This document shows, piece by piece, positions 1 through 13,736 of a stretch of DNA of 64,000 nucleotides (its first letter is position 1; the number at the start of each line of letters is the position of its first letter). This stretch comes from Nematostella vectensis (taxonomy: Eukaryota > Cnidaria > Anthozoa > Actiniaria > Edwardsiidae). A model generated the notes under the pieces. The model did no database searches. It was not told where the DNA came from and was given only the letters and a program-made list of their open reading frames with translations. Made by a program: the position numbers and the translations under genes. The stretch lies in contig NC_064044.1 in NCBI RefSeq assembly GCF_932526225.1, positions 1,371,001 to 1,435,000 on the forward strand, read 5' to 3'.

Positions 1-465
1 GACACACCAAAACAGTATAATTAAGTATCGATATTTAAAAAAAATAAAGAAAAAAAAAATAGGCTATCAGCGGGAAACGAACCCGGGTCGCTGCGTTAGT
101 AGTCAAGTGCCAGCAACGAAAGACTAACGTGGCATTGCTGAAGGGAATTGTAATGAAAATTACTTTAATACTATTGGTATCGTATACTATCCCAAGCAAA
201 GTCACCATCGGACTGGAGGTTACATTCGGGAAAAGCTTCAGGGTTACATTCGGGAATTTGTTTTACGAGTGTAACCTCCAAAAGGTTACAATCGATAATT
301 TTTTTTCCGAATGTAAATTCCAAAAAGTAACATTAGGAAAAATAAAACAGTATACTCGGAAAAAAAGGTATATCAATCTATCGAGCGCTATACTCTATCT
401 TAGAATCTACTTAATCAAGTTATCCAAGGCATCTAGTTAGTTCTTGTGTGCATAAAATATGTACA
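1..465 (+). repeat. Partial first monomer (left window edge)
   Basis: This unit is cut by the window start. It begins within the GACACACC segment just before the A-tract and runs to the BamHI-type site at 466. It carries the 'AAACGAACCC' variant of the tRNA-like box and the GTATAC variant (around 183) seen again near 1280, 3460, 10880 and 11890, but has AAGCTTC where those have AATCCTC. It therefore looks like a recombinant of two monomer haplotypes. Confidence 0.9.
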
Positions 466-539
466 GGATCCTGAACAAAGCATGAGCACATCAAAGATGC
501 TGAGAGTACATAAAAATGTCCCTATACCTTCTTTTTATG

Positions 540-2721
540 TCATGACACACCAAGAACAGTATAATTAGGTATCGTTATTAAAAAAAAAAAATAAAGAAAA
601 AAAAAATAGGCTATCAGCGGGAATCGAACCCGGATCGCTGCGTTAGTAGTCAAGTGCCCGCAACGAAAGACTAACGTGGCATTGCTGAAGGGAATTGTAA
701 TGAAAATTACTTTTAATACTATTGGTATCGTAAACTATCCCAAGCAAAGTCACCATCGGACTGGAGGTTACATTCGGTAAAAGCTTCAGGGTTACATTCG
801 GGAATTTGTTTTACGAGTGTAACCTCCAAAAGGTTACAATCGATAATTTTTTTTCCGAATGTGAATTCCAAAAAGTAACATTAGGAAAAATAAAACAGTA
901 TACTAGGAAAAAAAGGTATATCAATCTATCGAGCGCTATGCTCTATGTTAGAATCTACTTAATCAAGTTATCCAAGGAATCTAGTTAGTTCTTGTGTGCA
1001 TAAAATATGTACAGGATCCTGAACAAAGCATGAGCACATCAAAGATGCTGAGAGTACATAAAATGTCCCTATACCTTCTTTTTATGTCATGACACACCAA
1101 AACAGTATAATTAAGTATCGATATTTAAAAAAAATAAAGAAAAAAAAAATAGGCTATCAGCGGGAAACGAACCCGGGTCGCTGCGTTAGTAGTCAAGTGC
1201 CAGCAACGAAAGACTAACGTGGCATTGCTGAAGGGAATTGTAATGAAAATTACTTTAATACTATTGGTATCGTATACTATCCCAAGCAAAGTCACCATCG
1301 GACTGGAGGTTACATTCGGGAAAATCCTCAGGGTTACATTCGGGAATTTGTTTTACGAGTGTAACCTCCAAAAGGTTACAATCGATATTTTTTTTCCGAA
1401 TGTAAATTCCAAAAAGTAACATTAGGAAAAATAAAACAGTATACTCGGAAAAAAAAGTATATCAATCTACCGAGCGCTATGCTCTATGTTAGAATCTACT
1501 TAATCAAGTTATCCAAGGCATCTAGTTAGTTCTTGTGTGCATAAAATATGTACAAGATCCTGAACAAAGCATGAGCACATCAAAGATGCTGAGAGTACAT
1601 AAAAATGTCCCTATACCTTCTTTTTATGTCATGACACACCAAGAACAGTATAATTAAGTATCGATATTAAAAAAAAAAAATAAAGAAAAAAAATAGGCTA
1701 TCAGCGGGAATCGAACCCGGGTCGCTGCGTTAGTAGTCAAGTGCCCGCAACGAAAGACTAACGTGGCATTGCTGAAGGGAATTGTAATGAAAATTACTTT
1801 TAATTCTATTGGTATCGTAAACTATCCCAAGCAAAGTCACCATCGGACTGGAGGTTACATTCGGGAAAAGCTTCAGGGTTACATTCGGGAATTTGTTTTA
1901 CGAGTGTAACCTCCAAAAGGTTACAATCGATAATTTTTTTTCCGAATGTAAATTCCAAAAAGTAACATTAGGAAAAATAAAACAGTATACTCGGAAAAAA
2001 AGGTATATCAATCTATCGAGCGCTATGCTCTATGTTAGAATCTACTTAATCAAGTTATCCAAGGAATCTAGTTAGTTCTTGTGTGCATAAAATATGTGCA
2101 GGATCCTGAACAAAGCATTAGCACATCAAAGATGCTGAGAGTACATAAAAATGTCCCTATACCTTCTTTTTATGTCATGACACACCAAGAACAGTATAAT
2201 TAAGTATTGATATTTTAAAAAAAAAAATAAAGAAAAAAAAATAGGCTATCAGCGGGAATCGAACCCGGGTCGCTGCGTTAGTAGTCAAGTGCCCGCAACG
2301 AAAGACTAACGTGGCATTGCTGAAGGGAATTGTAATGAAAATTACTTTTAATACTATTGGTATCGTAAACTATCCCAAGCAAAGTCACCATCGGACTGGA
2401 GGTTACATTCGGGAAAAGCCTCAGGGTTACATTCGTGAATTTGTTTTACGAGTGTAACCTCCAAAAGGTTACAATCAATAATTTTTTTCCGAATGTAAAT
2501 TACAAAAAGTAACATTAGGAAAAATAAAACAGTATACTCGGAAAAAAAGGTATATCAATCTATCGAGCGCTATGCTCTATGTTAGATTCTACTTAATCAA
2601 GTTATCCAAGGAATCTAGTTAGTTCTTGTGTGCATAAAATATGTACAGGATCCTGAACAAAGCATGAGCACATCAAAGATGCTGAGAGTACATAAAAATG
2701 TCCCTATACCTTCTTTTTATG
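540..2721 (+). repeat. Higher-order repeat, 4-mer, copy 1 (2,182 bp)
   Basis: Four consecutive monomers (sites at 1014, 1555, 2101, 2648) recur in the same order 2,182 bp downstream with the same spacings (541, 546 and about 547 bp). Diagnostic variants recur at the same offset: GTATCGTTATT at 569 and 2751, the AATCCTC variant near 1323 and 3505, and CATTAGCACATC near 2115 and 4297. Only a handful of differences separate the copies, such as AGATCC at 1555 against GGATCC at 3737. Exact ends are uncertain because all monomers are similar. Confidence 0.88.
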
Positions 2722-4903
2722 TCATGACACACCAAGAACAGTATAATTAAGTATCGTTATTAAAAAAAAAAAATAAAGAAAAAAAAAATAGGCTAGCAGC
2801 GGGAATCGAACCCGGATCGCTGCGTTAGTAGTCAAGTGCCCGCAACGAAAGACTAACGTGGCATTGCTGAAGGGAATTGTAATAAAAATTACTTTTAATA
2901 CTATTGGTATCGTAAACTATCCCAAGCAAAGTCACCATCGGACTGGAGGTTACATTCGGGAAAAGCTTCAGGGTTACATTCGGGAATTTGTTTTACGAGT
3001 GTAACCTCCAAAAGGTTACAATCGATAATTTTTTTTCCGAATGTGAATTCCAAAAAGTAACATTAGGAAAAATAAAACAGTATACTAGGAAAAAAAGGTA
3101 TATCAATCTATCGAGCGCTATGCTCTATGTTAGAATCTACTTAATCAAGTTATCCAAGGAATCTAGTTAGTTCTTGTGTGCATAAAATATGTACAGGATC
3201 CTGAACAAAGCATGAGCACATCAAAGATGCTGAGAGTACATAAAATGTCCCTATACCTTCTTTTTATGTCATGACACACCAAAACAGTATAATTAAGTAT
3301 CGATATTTAAAAAAAATAAAGAAAAAAAAAATAGGCTATCAGCGGGAAACGAACCCGGGTCGCTGCGTTAGTAGTCAAGTGCCAGCAACGAAAGACTAAC
3401 GTGGCATTGCTGAAGGGAATTGTAATGAAAATTACTTTAATACTATTGGTATCGTATACTATCCCAAGCAAAGTCACCATCGGACTGGAGGTTACATTCG
3501 GGAAAATCCTCAGGGTTACATTCGGGAATTTGTTTTACGAGTGTAACCTCCAAAAGGTTACAATCGATATTTTTTTTCCGAATGTAAATTCCAAAAAGTA
3601 ACATTAGGAAAAATAAAACAGTATACTCGGAAAAAAAAGTATATCAATCTACCGAGCGCTATGCTCTATGTTAGAATCTACTTAATCAAGTTATCCAAGG
3701 CATCTAGTTAGTTCTTGTGTGCATAAAATATGTACAGGATCCTGAACAAAGCATGAGCACATCAAAGATGCTGAGAGTACATAAAAATGTCCCTATACCT
3801 TCTTTTTATGTCATGACACACCAAGAACAGTATAATTAAGTATCGATATTAAAAAAAAAAAATAAAGAAAAAAAATAGGCTATCAGCGGGAATCGAACCC
3901 GGGTCGCTGCGTTAGTAGTCAAGTGCCCGCAACGAAAGACTAACGTGGCATTGCTGAAGGGAATTGTAATGAAAATTACTTTTAATTCTATTGGTATCGT
4001 AAACTATCCCAAGCAAAGTCACCATCGGACTGGAGGTTACATTCGGGAAAAGCTTCAGGGTTACATTCGGGAATTTGTTTTACGAGTGTAACCTCCAAAA
4101 GGTTACAATCGATAATTTTTTTTCCGAATGTAAATTCCAAAAAGTAACATTAGGAAAAATAAAACAGTATACTCGGAAAAAAAGGTATATCAATCTATCG
4201 AGCGCTATGCTCTATGTTAGAATCTACTTAATCAAGTTATCCAAGGAATCTAGTTAGTTCTTGTGTGCATAAAATATGTGCAGGATCCTGAACAAAGCAT
4301 TAGCACATCAAAGATGCTGAGAGTACATAAAAATGTCCCTATACCTTCTTTTTATGTCATGACACACCAAGAACAGTATAATTAAGTATCGATATTTTAA
4401 AAAAAAAAAATAAAGAAAAAAAAATAGGCTATCAGCGGGAATCGAACCCGGGTCGCTGCGTTAGTAGTCAAGTGCCCGCAACGAAAGACTAACGTGGCAT
4501 TGCTGAAGGGAATTGTAATGAAAATTACTTTTAATACTATTGGTATCGTAAACTATCCCAAGCAAAGTCACCATCGGACTGGAGGTTACATTCGGGAAAA
4601 GCCTCAGGGTTACATTCGTGAATTTGTTTTACGAGTGTAACCTCCAAAAGGTTACAATCAATAATTTTTTTCCGAATGTAAATTACAAAAAGTAACATTA
4701 GGAAAAATAAAACAGTATACTCGGAAAAAAAGGTATATCAATCTATCGAGCGCTATGCTCTATGTTAGATTCTACTTAATCAAGTTATCCAAGGAATCTA
4801 GTTAGTTCTTGTGTGCATAAAATATGTACAGGATCCTGAACAAAGCATGAGCACATCAAAGATGCTGAGAGTACATAAAAGTGTCCCTATACCTTCTTTT
4901 TAT
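2722..4903 (+). repeat. Higher-order repeat, 4-mer, copy 2 (2,182 bp)
   Basis: This is the second tandem copy of the 4-monomer unit, with sites at 3196, 3737, 4283 and 4831. Private differences from copy 1 include TAATAAAAAT at about 2880 (copy 1 TAATGAAAAT) and GGCTAGCAGC near 2790 (copy 1 GGCTATCAGC). Direct tandem arrangement with so few differences implies a recent unequal crossover or replication-based duplication. Confidence 0.88.
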
Positions 4904-5929
4904 GTCATGACACACCAAGAACAGTATAATTAAGTATCGATATTTAAAATTTAAAAAAAAAATAAAGAAAAAAAAAATAAGCTGTCAGCGGGAATCGAAC
5001 CCGGGTCGCTGCGTTAGTAGTCAAGTGCCCGCAACGAAAGACTAACGTGGCATTGCTGAAGGGAATTGTAATGAAAGTTACTTTTAATTCTATTGGTTTC
5101 GTAAACTATCCCAAGCAAAGCCACCATAAGACTGGAGGTTACATTCGGAAAAAGCTTCAGGGTTATATTCGGGAATTTGTTTTACGAGTGTAACCTCCAA
5201 AAGGTTACAATCGATAATTTTTTTTCCGAATGTAAATTCCAAAAAGTAACATTAGGAAAAATAAAACAGTATACTAGGAAAAAAGGTATATCAATCTATC
5301 GAGCGCTATGCTCTATGCTAGAATGTCCTTAATCAAGTTATCCAAGGAATCTAGTTAGTTCTTGTGTGCATAAAATATGTACAGGATCCTGAACAAAGCA
5401 TGAGCACATCAAAGATGCTGAAAGTACATAAAAATGTCCCTATACCTTCTTTTTATGTCATGACACACCAAGAACAGTATAATTAAGTATCGATATTTAA
5501 AAAAAAATAAAGAAAAAAAAAAAAGGCTATCAGCGGGAATCGAACCCGGGTCGCTGCGTTAGTAGTCAAGTGCCCGCAACGAAAGACTAACGTGGCATTG
5601 CTGAAGGGAATTGTAATGAAAATTACTTTTAATTCTATTGGTATCGTAAACTATCCCAAGCAAAGTCACCATCGGACTAGAGGTTACATTCGGGAAAAGC
5701 TTCAGGGTTACATTCGGGAATTTGTTTTACGAGTGTAACCTCCAAAAGGTTACAATCGATATTTTTTTTCCGAATGTAAATTCCAAAAAGTAACATTAGG
5801 AAAAATAAAACAGTATACTCGGAAAAAAAGGTATATCAATCTATCGAGCGCTATACTCTATCTTAGAAATCTACTTAATCAAGTTATCCAAGGAATCTAG
5901 TTAGTTCTTGTGTGCATAAAATATGTACA

Positions 5930-6400
5930 GGATCCTGAACAAAGCATGAGCACATCAAAGATGCTGAGAGTACATAAAAATGTCCCTATACCTTCTTTTT
6001 ATGTCATGACACACCAAGAACAGTTTAATTAAGTATCGATATTTAAAAAAAAAAATAAAGAAAAAAAAATAGGCTATCAGCGGGAATCGAACCCGGATCG
6101 CTGCGTTAGTAGTCAAGTGCCCGCAACGAAAGACTAACGTGGCATTGCTGAAGGGAATTGTAATGAAAATTACTTTTAATACTATTGGTATCGTAAACTA
6201 TCCCAAGCAAAGTCACCATCGGACTGGAGGTTACATTCGGGAAAAGCTTCAGGGTTACATTCGGGAATTTGTTTTACGAGTGTAACCTCCAAAAGGTTAC
6301 AATCGATAATTTTTTTCCGAATGTAAATTCCAAAAAGTAATCTACTTAATCAAGATATCCAAGGAATCTAGTTAGTTCTTGTGTGCATAAAATATGTACA
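5930..6400 (+). repeat. Short monomer 1 (75-bp deletion)
   Basis: This unit joins AAAAAGTAA directly to TCTACTTAATC, losing the segment equivalent to 18212-18286. It carries the diagnostic AGATATCC (AGTTATCC in full monomers). Its left half has the ordinary GGACTGG and CGAACCC bases, unlike most short units, so it is isolated in both place and haplotype. Confidence 0.95.
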
Positions 6401-7530
6401 GGATCCTGAACAAAGCATGAGCACATCAAAGATGCTGAGAGTACATAAAAATGTCCCTATACCTTCTTTTTATGTCATGACACACCAAGAACAGTATAAT
6501 TAAGTATCGATATTTAAAAAAAAAAAATAAAGAAAAAAAATAGGCTGTCAGCGGGAATCAAACCCGGGTAGCTGCGTTAGTAGTCAAGTGCCCGCAACGA
6601 AAGACTAACGTGGCATTGCTGAAGGGAATTGTAATGAAAATTACTTTTAATTCTATTGGTATCGTAAACTATCCCAAGCAAAGTCACCATCGGACTGGAG
6701 GTTACATTCGGGAAAAGCTTCAGGGTTACATTCGGGAATTTGTTTTACGAGTGTAACCTCCAAAAGGTTACAATCGATATTTTTTTTCCGATTGTAAATT
6801 CCAAAAACTAACATTAGGAAAAATAAAACAGTATACTCGGAAAAAAAAGGTATATCAATCTATCGAGCGCTATGCTCTATGTTAGAATCTACTTAATCAA
6901 GTTATCCAAGGAATCTAGTTGGTTCTTGTGTGCATAAAATATGTACAGGATCCTGAAGAAAGCATGAGCACATCAAAGATGCTGAGAGTACATAAAAATG
7001 TCCCTATACCTTCTTTTTATGTCATTACACACCAAGAACAGTATAATTAAGTATCGATATTTAAAAAAAAAAATAAAGAAAAAAAAAAAATAGGCTATCA
7101 GCGGGAATCGAACCCGGGTGGCTACGTTAGTAGTCAAGTGCCCGCAACGAAAGACTAACGTGGCATTGCTGAAGGGAATTGTAATGAAAATTACTTTTAA
7201 TTCTATTGGTATCGTAAACTATCCCAAGCAAAGTCACCATCGGACTGGAGGTTACATTCGGGAAAAGCTTCAGGGTTACATTCGGGAATTTGTTTTACGA
7301 GTGTAACCTCCAAAAGGTTACAATCGATTTTTTTTTTCCGAACGTAAATTCCAAAAAGTAACATTAGGAAAAATAAAACAATATACTCGGAAAAAAAGGT
7401 ATATCAATCTATCGAGCGCTATACTCTATCTTAGAATCTACTTAATCAAGTTATCCAAGGAATCTAGTTAGTTCTTGTGTGCATAAAATATGTACAGGAT
7501 CCTGAACAAAGCATGAGCACATCAAAGATG

Positions 7531-8621
7531 CTGAGAGTTCGTAAAAATGTACCTATACCTTCTTTTTATGTCATGACACACCACGAACAGTATAATTAAG
7601 TATCGATATTTAAAAAAAAAAATAAGAAAAAAAAATAGGCTATCAGCGGGAATCGAAGCCGGGTCGCTGCGTTAGTATTCAAGTGCCCGCTACGAAAGAC
7701 TAACGTGGCATTGCTGAAGGGAATTGTAATGAAAGTTACTTTTAATGCTATTGGTATCGTAAACTATCCCAAGCAAAGTCACCATCGGACTGGAAGTTAC
7801 ATTCGGGAAAAGCATCAGGGTTACATTCGGGAATTTGTTTTACGAGTGTAACCTCCAAAAGGTTACAATCGATAATTTTTTGTCCGAATGTAAATTCCAA
7901 AAAGTAACATTAGGAAAAATAAAACAGTATACTCGGAAAAAAAGGTATATCAATCTATCGAGCGCTATGCTCTATGTTAGAATCTACTTAATCAAGTTAT
8001 CCAAGGCATCTAGTTAGTTCTTGTGTGCATAAAATATGTACAGGATCCTGAGCAAAGCATGAGCACATCAAAGATGCTGAGAGTTCGTAAAAATGTCCCT
8101 ATACCTTCTTTTTATGTCATGACACACCAAGAACAGTATAATTAAGAATCGATATTTAAAAAAAAAATAAGAAAAAAAAATAGGCTATCAGCGGGAATCG
8201 AAGCCGGGTCGCTGCGTTAGTATTCAAGTGCCCGCAACGAAAGACTAACGTGGCATTGCTGAAGGGAATTGTAATGAAAGTTACTTTTAATGCTATTGGT
8301 ATCGTAAACTATCCCAAGCAAAGTCACCATCGGACTGGAGGTTACATTCGGGAAAAGCATCAGGGTTACATTCGGGAATTTGTTTTACGAGTGTAACCTC
8401 CAAAAGGTTACAATCGATAATTTTTTGTCCGAATGTAAATTCCAAAAAGTAACATTAGGAAAAATAAAACAGTATACTCGGAAAAAAAGGTATATCAATC
8501 TATCGAGCGCTATGCTCTACGTTAGAATCTACTTAATCAAGTTATCCAAGGCATCTAGTTAGTTCTTGTGTGCATAAAATATGTACAGGATCCTGAACAA
8601 AGCATGAGCACATCAAAGATG
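7531..8621 (+). repeat. Tandem duplication of one monomer variant (2 x ~546 bp)
   Basis: Two adjacent monomers share rare markers 546 bp apart: GAGTTCGTAAAA (7535, 8081), the GAAGCCGGG lesion in the tRNA-like T-arm, GTTAGTATTCAAG, and TTTTTTGTCCG. None of these combinations is seen in the immediate neighbours. This is a single-unit amplification, the simplest product of unequal exchange. Confidence 0.85.
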
Positions 8622-9681
8622 CTGAGAGTACATAAAAATGTCCCTATACCTTCTTTTTATGTCATGACACACCAAGAACAGTATAATTAAGTATCGATAT
8701 TTAAAAAAAAAATAAAGAAAAAAAATAGGCTATCAGCGGGAATTGAACCCGGTTCGCTGCGTTAGTAGTCAAGTGCCCGCAACGAAAGACTAACGTGGCA
8801 TTGCTGAAAGGAATTGTAATGAAAATTACTTTTAATACTATTGGTATCGTAAACTATCCCAAGCAAAGTCACCATCGGACTGGAGGTTACATTCAGGTAA
8901 AGCTTCAGGGTTACAATCGGGAATTTGTTTTACGAGTGTAACCTCCAAAAGGTTACAATCGATAATTTTTTTTCCGAATGTAAATTCCAAAAAGTAACAT
9001 TAGGAAAAATAAAACAGTATACTAGGAAAAAAAAGGTATATCAATCTATCGAGCGCTATGCTCTATGTTAGAATCTACTTAATGAAGTTATCCAAGGAAT
9101 CTAGTTAGTTCTTGTGTGCATAAAATATGTACAGGATCCTGAACAAAGCATGAGCACATCAAAGATGCTGAGAGGACATAAAAATGTCCCTATACCTTCT
9201 TTTTATGTCATGACACACCAAGAACAGTATAATTAAGTATCGATATTAAAAAAAAAAAATAAAGAAAAAAAAAATAGGCTATCAGCGGGAATCGAACCCG
9301 GGTAGCTGCGTTAGTAGTCAAGTGCCCGCAACGAAAGACTAACGTGGCATTGCTGAAGGGAATTGTAATGAAAATTACTTTTAATACTATTGGTATCGTA
9401 AACTATCCCAAGCAAAGTCACCATCGGACTGGAGGTTACATTCGGGAAAAGCTTCAGGGTTACATTCGGGAATTTGTTTTACGAGTGTAACCTCCAAAAG
9501 GTTACAATCGATAATTTTTTTTCCGAATGTAAATTCCAAAAAGTAACATTAGGAAAAATGAAACAGTATACACGGAAAAAAAGGTATATCAATCTATCGA
9601 GCGCTATGCTCTATGTTAGAATCTACTTAATCAAGTTATCCAAGGAATCTAGTTAGTTCTTGTGTGCATAAAATATGTACT

Positions 9682-10148
9682 GGATCCTGAACAAAGCATG
9701 AGCACATCAAAGATGCTGAGAGTACATAAAAATGTCCCTATACCTTCTTTTTATGTCATGACACACCAAGAACAGTATAATTAAGTATCGATATTTAAAA
9801 AAAAAATTAAGAAAAAAAAATAGGCTATCAGCGGGAATCGATCCTGGGTCGCTGCGTTAGTAGTCAAGTGCCCGCAACAAAAGACTAACGTGGCATTGCT
9901 GAATTTGTAATGAAAATTACTTTTAATACTATTGGTATCGTAAACTATCCCAAGCAAAGTCACCATCGAACTGGAGGTTACATTCGGGAAAAGCTTCAGG
10001 GTTACATTCGGGAATTTGTTTTACGAGTGTAACCTCCAAAAGGTTAAAATCGATAATTTTTTTTCCGAAAGTAAATTCCAAAAAGTAATCTACTTAATCA
10101 AGATATCCAAGGAATCTAGTTAGTTCTTGTGTGCATGAAATATGTACA
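9682..10148 (+). repeat. Short monomer 2
   Basis: It has the 75-bp deletion plus AGATATCC, the CGATCCTGGG tRNA-like lesion and CATCGAACTGG, the typical short-monomer haplotype. It also has the 4-bp loss giving CTGAATTTGTAATG. Confidence 0.95.
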
Positions 10149-10617
10149 GGATCCTGAACAAAGCATGAGCACATCAAAGATGCTGAGAGTACATAAAAAT
10201 GTCCCTATACCTTCTTTTTATGTCATGACACACCAAGAACAGTATAATTAAGTATCGATATTTAAAAAAAAATTAAGAAAAAAAAATAGGCTATCATCGG
10301 GAATCGATCCTGGGTAGCTGCGTTAGTAGTCAAGTGCCCGCAACGAAAGACTAACGTGGCATTGCTGAAGGGAATTGTAATGAAAATTACTTTTAATACT
10401 ATTGGTATCGTAAACTATCCCAAGCAAAGTCACCATCGAACTGGAGGTTACATTCGGGAAAAGCTTCAGGGTTACATTCGGGAATTTGTTTTACGAGTGT
10501 AACCTCCAAAAGGTTACAATCGATAATTTTTTTCCGAATGTAAATTCCAAAAAGTAATCTACTTAATCAAGATATCCAAGGAATCTAGTTAGTTCTTGTG
10601 TGCATAAAATATGTACA
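10149..10617 (+). repeat. Short monomer 3
   Basis: It has the 75-bp deletion with AGATATCC, CGATCCTGGG and CATCGAACTGG. It differs from short monomer 2 by lacking the 4-bp CTGAATTTG deletion. Confidence 0.95.
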
Positions 10618-11085
10618 GGATCCTGAACAAAGCATGAGCACATCAAAGATGCTGAGAGTACATAAAAATGTCCCTATACCTTCTTTTTATGTCATGACAC
10701 ACCAAAACAGTATAATTAAGTATCGATATTTAAAAAAAATAAAGAAAAAAAAAATAGGCTATCAGCGGGAAACGAACCCGGGTCGCTGCGTTAGTAGTCA
10801 AGTGCCCGCAACGAAAGACTAACGTGGCATTGCTGAAGGGAATTGTAATGAAAATTACTTTAATACTATTGGTATCGTATACTATCCCAAGCAAAGTCAC
10901 CATCGGACTGGAGGTTACATTCGGGAAAATCCTCAGGGTTACATTCGGGAATTTGTTTTACGAGTGTAACCTCCAAAAGGTTACAATCGATAATTTTTTT
11001 TCCGAATGTAAATTCCAAAAAGTAATCTACTTAATCGAGATATCCAAGGAATCTAGTTAGTTCTTGTGTGCATAAAATATGTACA
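10618..11085 (+). repeat. Short monomer 4 (recombinant)
   Basis: It has the 75-bp deletion, but the left half carries AAACGAACCC, GTATAC and AATCCTC, the haplotype otherwise found in full monomers at 1014-1554 and 11632-12174. A switch point between that haplotype and the short one must lie right of about 10930. Confidence 0.92.
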
Positions 11086-12174
11086 GGATCCTGAACAAAG
11101 CATAAGCACATCAAAGATGCTGAGAGTACATAAAAATGTCCCTATACCTTCTTTTTATGTCATGACACACCAAGAACAGTATAATTAAGTATCGATATTT
11201 AAAAAAAAAATAAAGAAACAAAAATAGGCTGTCAGCGGGAATCGAACCCGGGTCGCTGCGTTAGTAGTCAAGTGCCCGCAACGAAAGACTAACGTGGCAT
11301 TGCTGAAGGGAATTGTAATGAAAATTACTTTTAATACTATTGGTATCGTAAACTATCCCAAGCAAAGTCACCATCGGACTGGAGGTTACATTCGGGAAAA
11401 GCTTCAGGGTTACATTCGGGAATTTGTTTTACGAGTGTAACCTCCAAAAGGTTACAATCGATAATTTTTTTTCCGAATGTAAATTCCAAAAAGTAACATT
11501 AGGAAAAATAAAACAGTATACTCGGAAAAAAAGGTATATCAATCTATCGAGCGCTATGCTCTATGTTAGAATCTACTTAATCAAGTTATCCAAGGAATCT
11601 AGTTAGTTCTTGTGTGCATAAAATATGTACAGGATCCTGAACAAAGCATGAGCACATCAAAGATGCTGAGAGTACATAAAAATGTCCCTATACCTTCTTT
11701 TTATGTCATGACACACCAAAACAGTATAATTAAGTATCGATATTTAAAAAAAATAAAGAAAAAAAAAATAGGCTATCAGCGGGAAACGAACCCGGGTCGC
11801 TGCGTTAGTAGTCAAGTGCCCGCAACGAAAGACTAACGTGGCATTGCTGAAGGGAATTGTAATGAAAATTACTTTAATACTATTGGTATCGTATACTATC
11901 CCAAGCAAAGTCACCATCGGACTGGAGGTTACATTCGGGAAAATCCTCAGGGTTACATTCGGGAATTTGTTTTACGAGTGTAACCTCCAAAAGGTTACAA
12001 TCGATAATTTTTTTTCCGAATGTAAATTCCAAAAAGTAACATTAGGAAAAATGAAACAGTATACACGGAAAAAAAGGTATATCAATCTATCAAGCGCTAT
12101 GCTCTATGTTAGAATCTACTTAATCAAGTTATCCAAGGAATCTAGTTAGTTCTTGTGTGCATAAAATATGTACT

Positions 12175-12644
12175 GGATCCTGAACAAAGCATGAGCACAT
12201 CAAAGATGCTGAGAGTACATAAAAATGTCCCTATACCTTCTTTTTATGTCATGACACACCAAGAACAGTATAATTAAGTATCGATATTTAAAAAAAAAAT
12301 TAAGAAAAAAAAATAGGCTATCAGCGGGAATCGATCCTGGGTCGCTGCGTTAGTAGTCAAGTGCCCGCAACGAAAGACTAACGTGGCATTGCTGAAGGGA
12401 ATTGTAATGAAAATTACTTTAATACTATTGGTATCGTATACTATCCCAAGCAAAGTCACCATCGGACTGGAGGTTACATTCGGGAAAATCCTCAGGGTTA
12501 CATTCGGGAATTTGTTTTACGAGTGTAACCTCCAAAAGGTTACAATCGATAATTTTTTTTCCGAATGTAAATTCCAAAAAGTAATCTACTTAATCAAGAT
12601 ATCCAAGGAATCTAGTTAGTTCTTGTGTGCATAAAATATGTACA
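12175..12644 (+). repeat. Short monomer 5 (recombinant)
   Basis: It has the 75-bp deletion. The CGATCCTGGG lesion is present on the left, then GTATAC and AATCCTC in the middle, then AGATATCC. Three haplotype tracts within 470 bp suggest conversion. Confidence 0.92.
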
Positions 12645-13736
12645 GGATCCTGAACAAAGCATAAGCACATCAAAGATGCTGAGAGTACATAAAAATGTCC
12701 CTATACCTTCTTTTTATGTCATGACACACCAAGAACAGTATAATTAAGTATCGATATTTAAAAAAAAAATAAAGAAACAAAAATAGGCTGTCAGCGGGAA
12801 TCGAACCCGGGTCGCTGCGTTAGTAGTCAAGTGCCCGCAACGAAAGACTAACGTGGCATTGCTGAAGGGAATTGTAATGAAAATTACTTTTAATACTATT
12901 GGTATCGTAAACTATCCCAAGCAAAGTCACCATCGGACTGGAGGTTACATTCGGGAAAAGCTTCAGGGTTACATTCGGGAATTTGTTTTACGAGTGTAAC
13001 CTCCAAAAGGTTACAATCGATAATTTTTTTTCCGAATGTAAATTCCAAAAAGTAACATTAGGAAAAATAAAACAGTATACTCGGAAAAAAAGGTATATCA
13101 ATCTATCGAGCGCTATGCTCTATGTTAGAATCTACTTAATCAAGTTATCCAAGGGATCTAGTTAGTTCTTGTGTGCATAAAATATGTACAGGATCCTGAA
13201 CAAAGCATGAGCACATCAAAGATGCTGAGAGTACATAAAAATGTCCCTATACCTTCTTTTTATGTCATGACACACCAAGAACAGTATAATTAAGTATCGA
13301 TATTTAAAAAAAAAATAAAGAAAAAAAAATAGGCTGTCAGCGGGAATCGAACCCGGGTAGCTGCGTTAGTAGTCATGTGCCCGCAACGAAAGACTAACGT
13401 GGCATTGCTGAAGGGAATTGTAATGAAAAATACTTTTAATACTATTGGTATCGTAAGCTATCCCAAGCAAAGTCACCATCGGACTGGAGGTTACATTCGG
13501 GAAAAGCCTCAGGGTTACATTCGGGAATTTGTTTTACGAGTGTAACCTCCAAACGGTTACAATCGATAATTTTTTTTCCGAATGTAAATTCCAAAAAGTA
13601 ACATTAGGAAAAATGAAACAGTATACACGGAAAAAAAGGTATATCAATCTATCGAGCGCTATGCTCTATGTTAGAATCTACTTAATCAAGTTATCCAAGG
13701 AATCTAGTTAGTTCTTGTGTGCATAAAATATGTACA

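Larger units (their letters stand above)
4904..9681 (+). repeat. Mixed monomer domain
   Basis: Monomers with sites at 5384, 5930, 6401, 6948, 7497, 8043, 8588, 9134 and 9682 show no obvious higher-order period beyond one tandem single-monomer duplication. One short monomer (site 6401) lies here. Variation is mostly point changes and A/T-run length. I see no genes. Confidence 0.8.
9682..11085 (+). repeat. Three consecutive short monomers
   Basis: Site spacings of 467, 469 and 468 bp mark three successive monomers lacking the 75-bp segment. This is the only run of three short units in the window. The first also has a 4-bp loss giving GCTGAATTTGTAATG near 9897. The third differs: its left half is the AATCCTC/GTATAC haplotype, so it is a recombinant that acquired the deletion-bearing 3' half. 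Confidence 0.9.

Noticed and set aside
11838-12149. 103-residue open frame across most of a monomer
   Set aside because: It begins at GTG inside the tRNA-like element and exists only where one T is lost (ACTTTAATA rather than ACTTTTAATA). It is a chance frame fusion in one haplotype.
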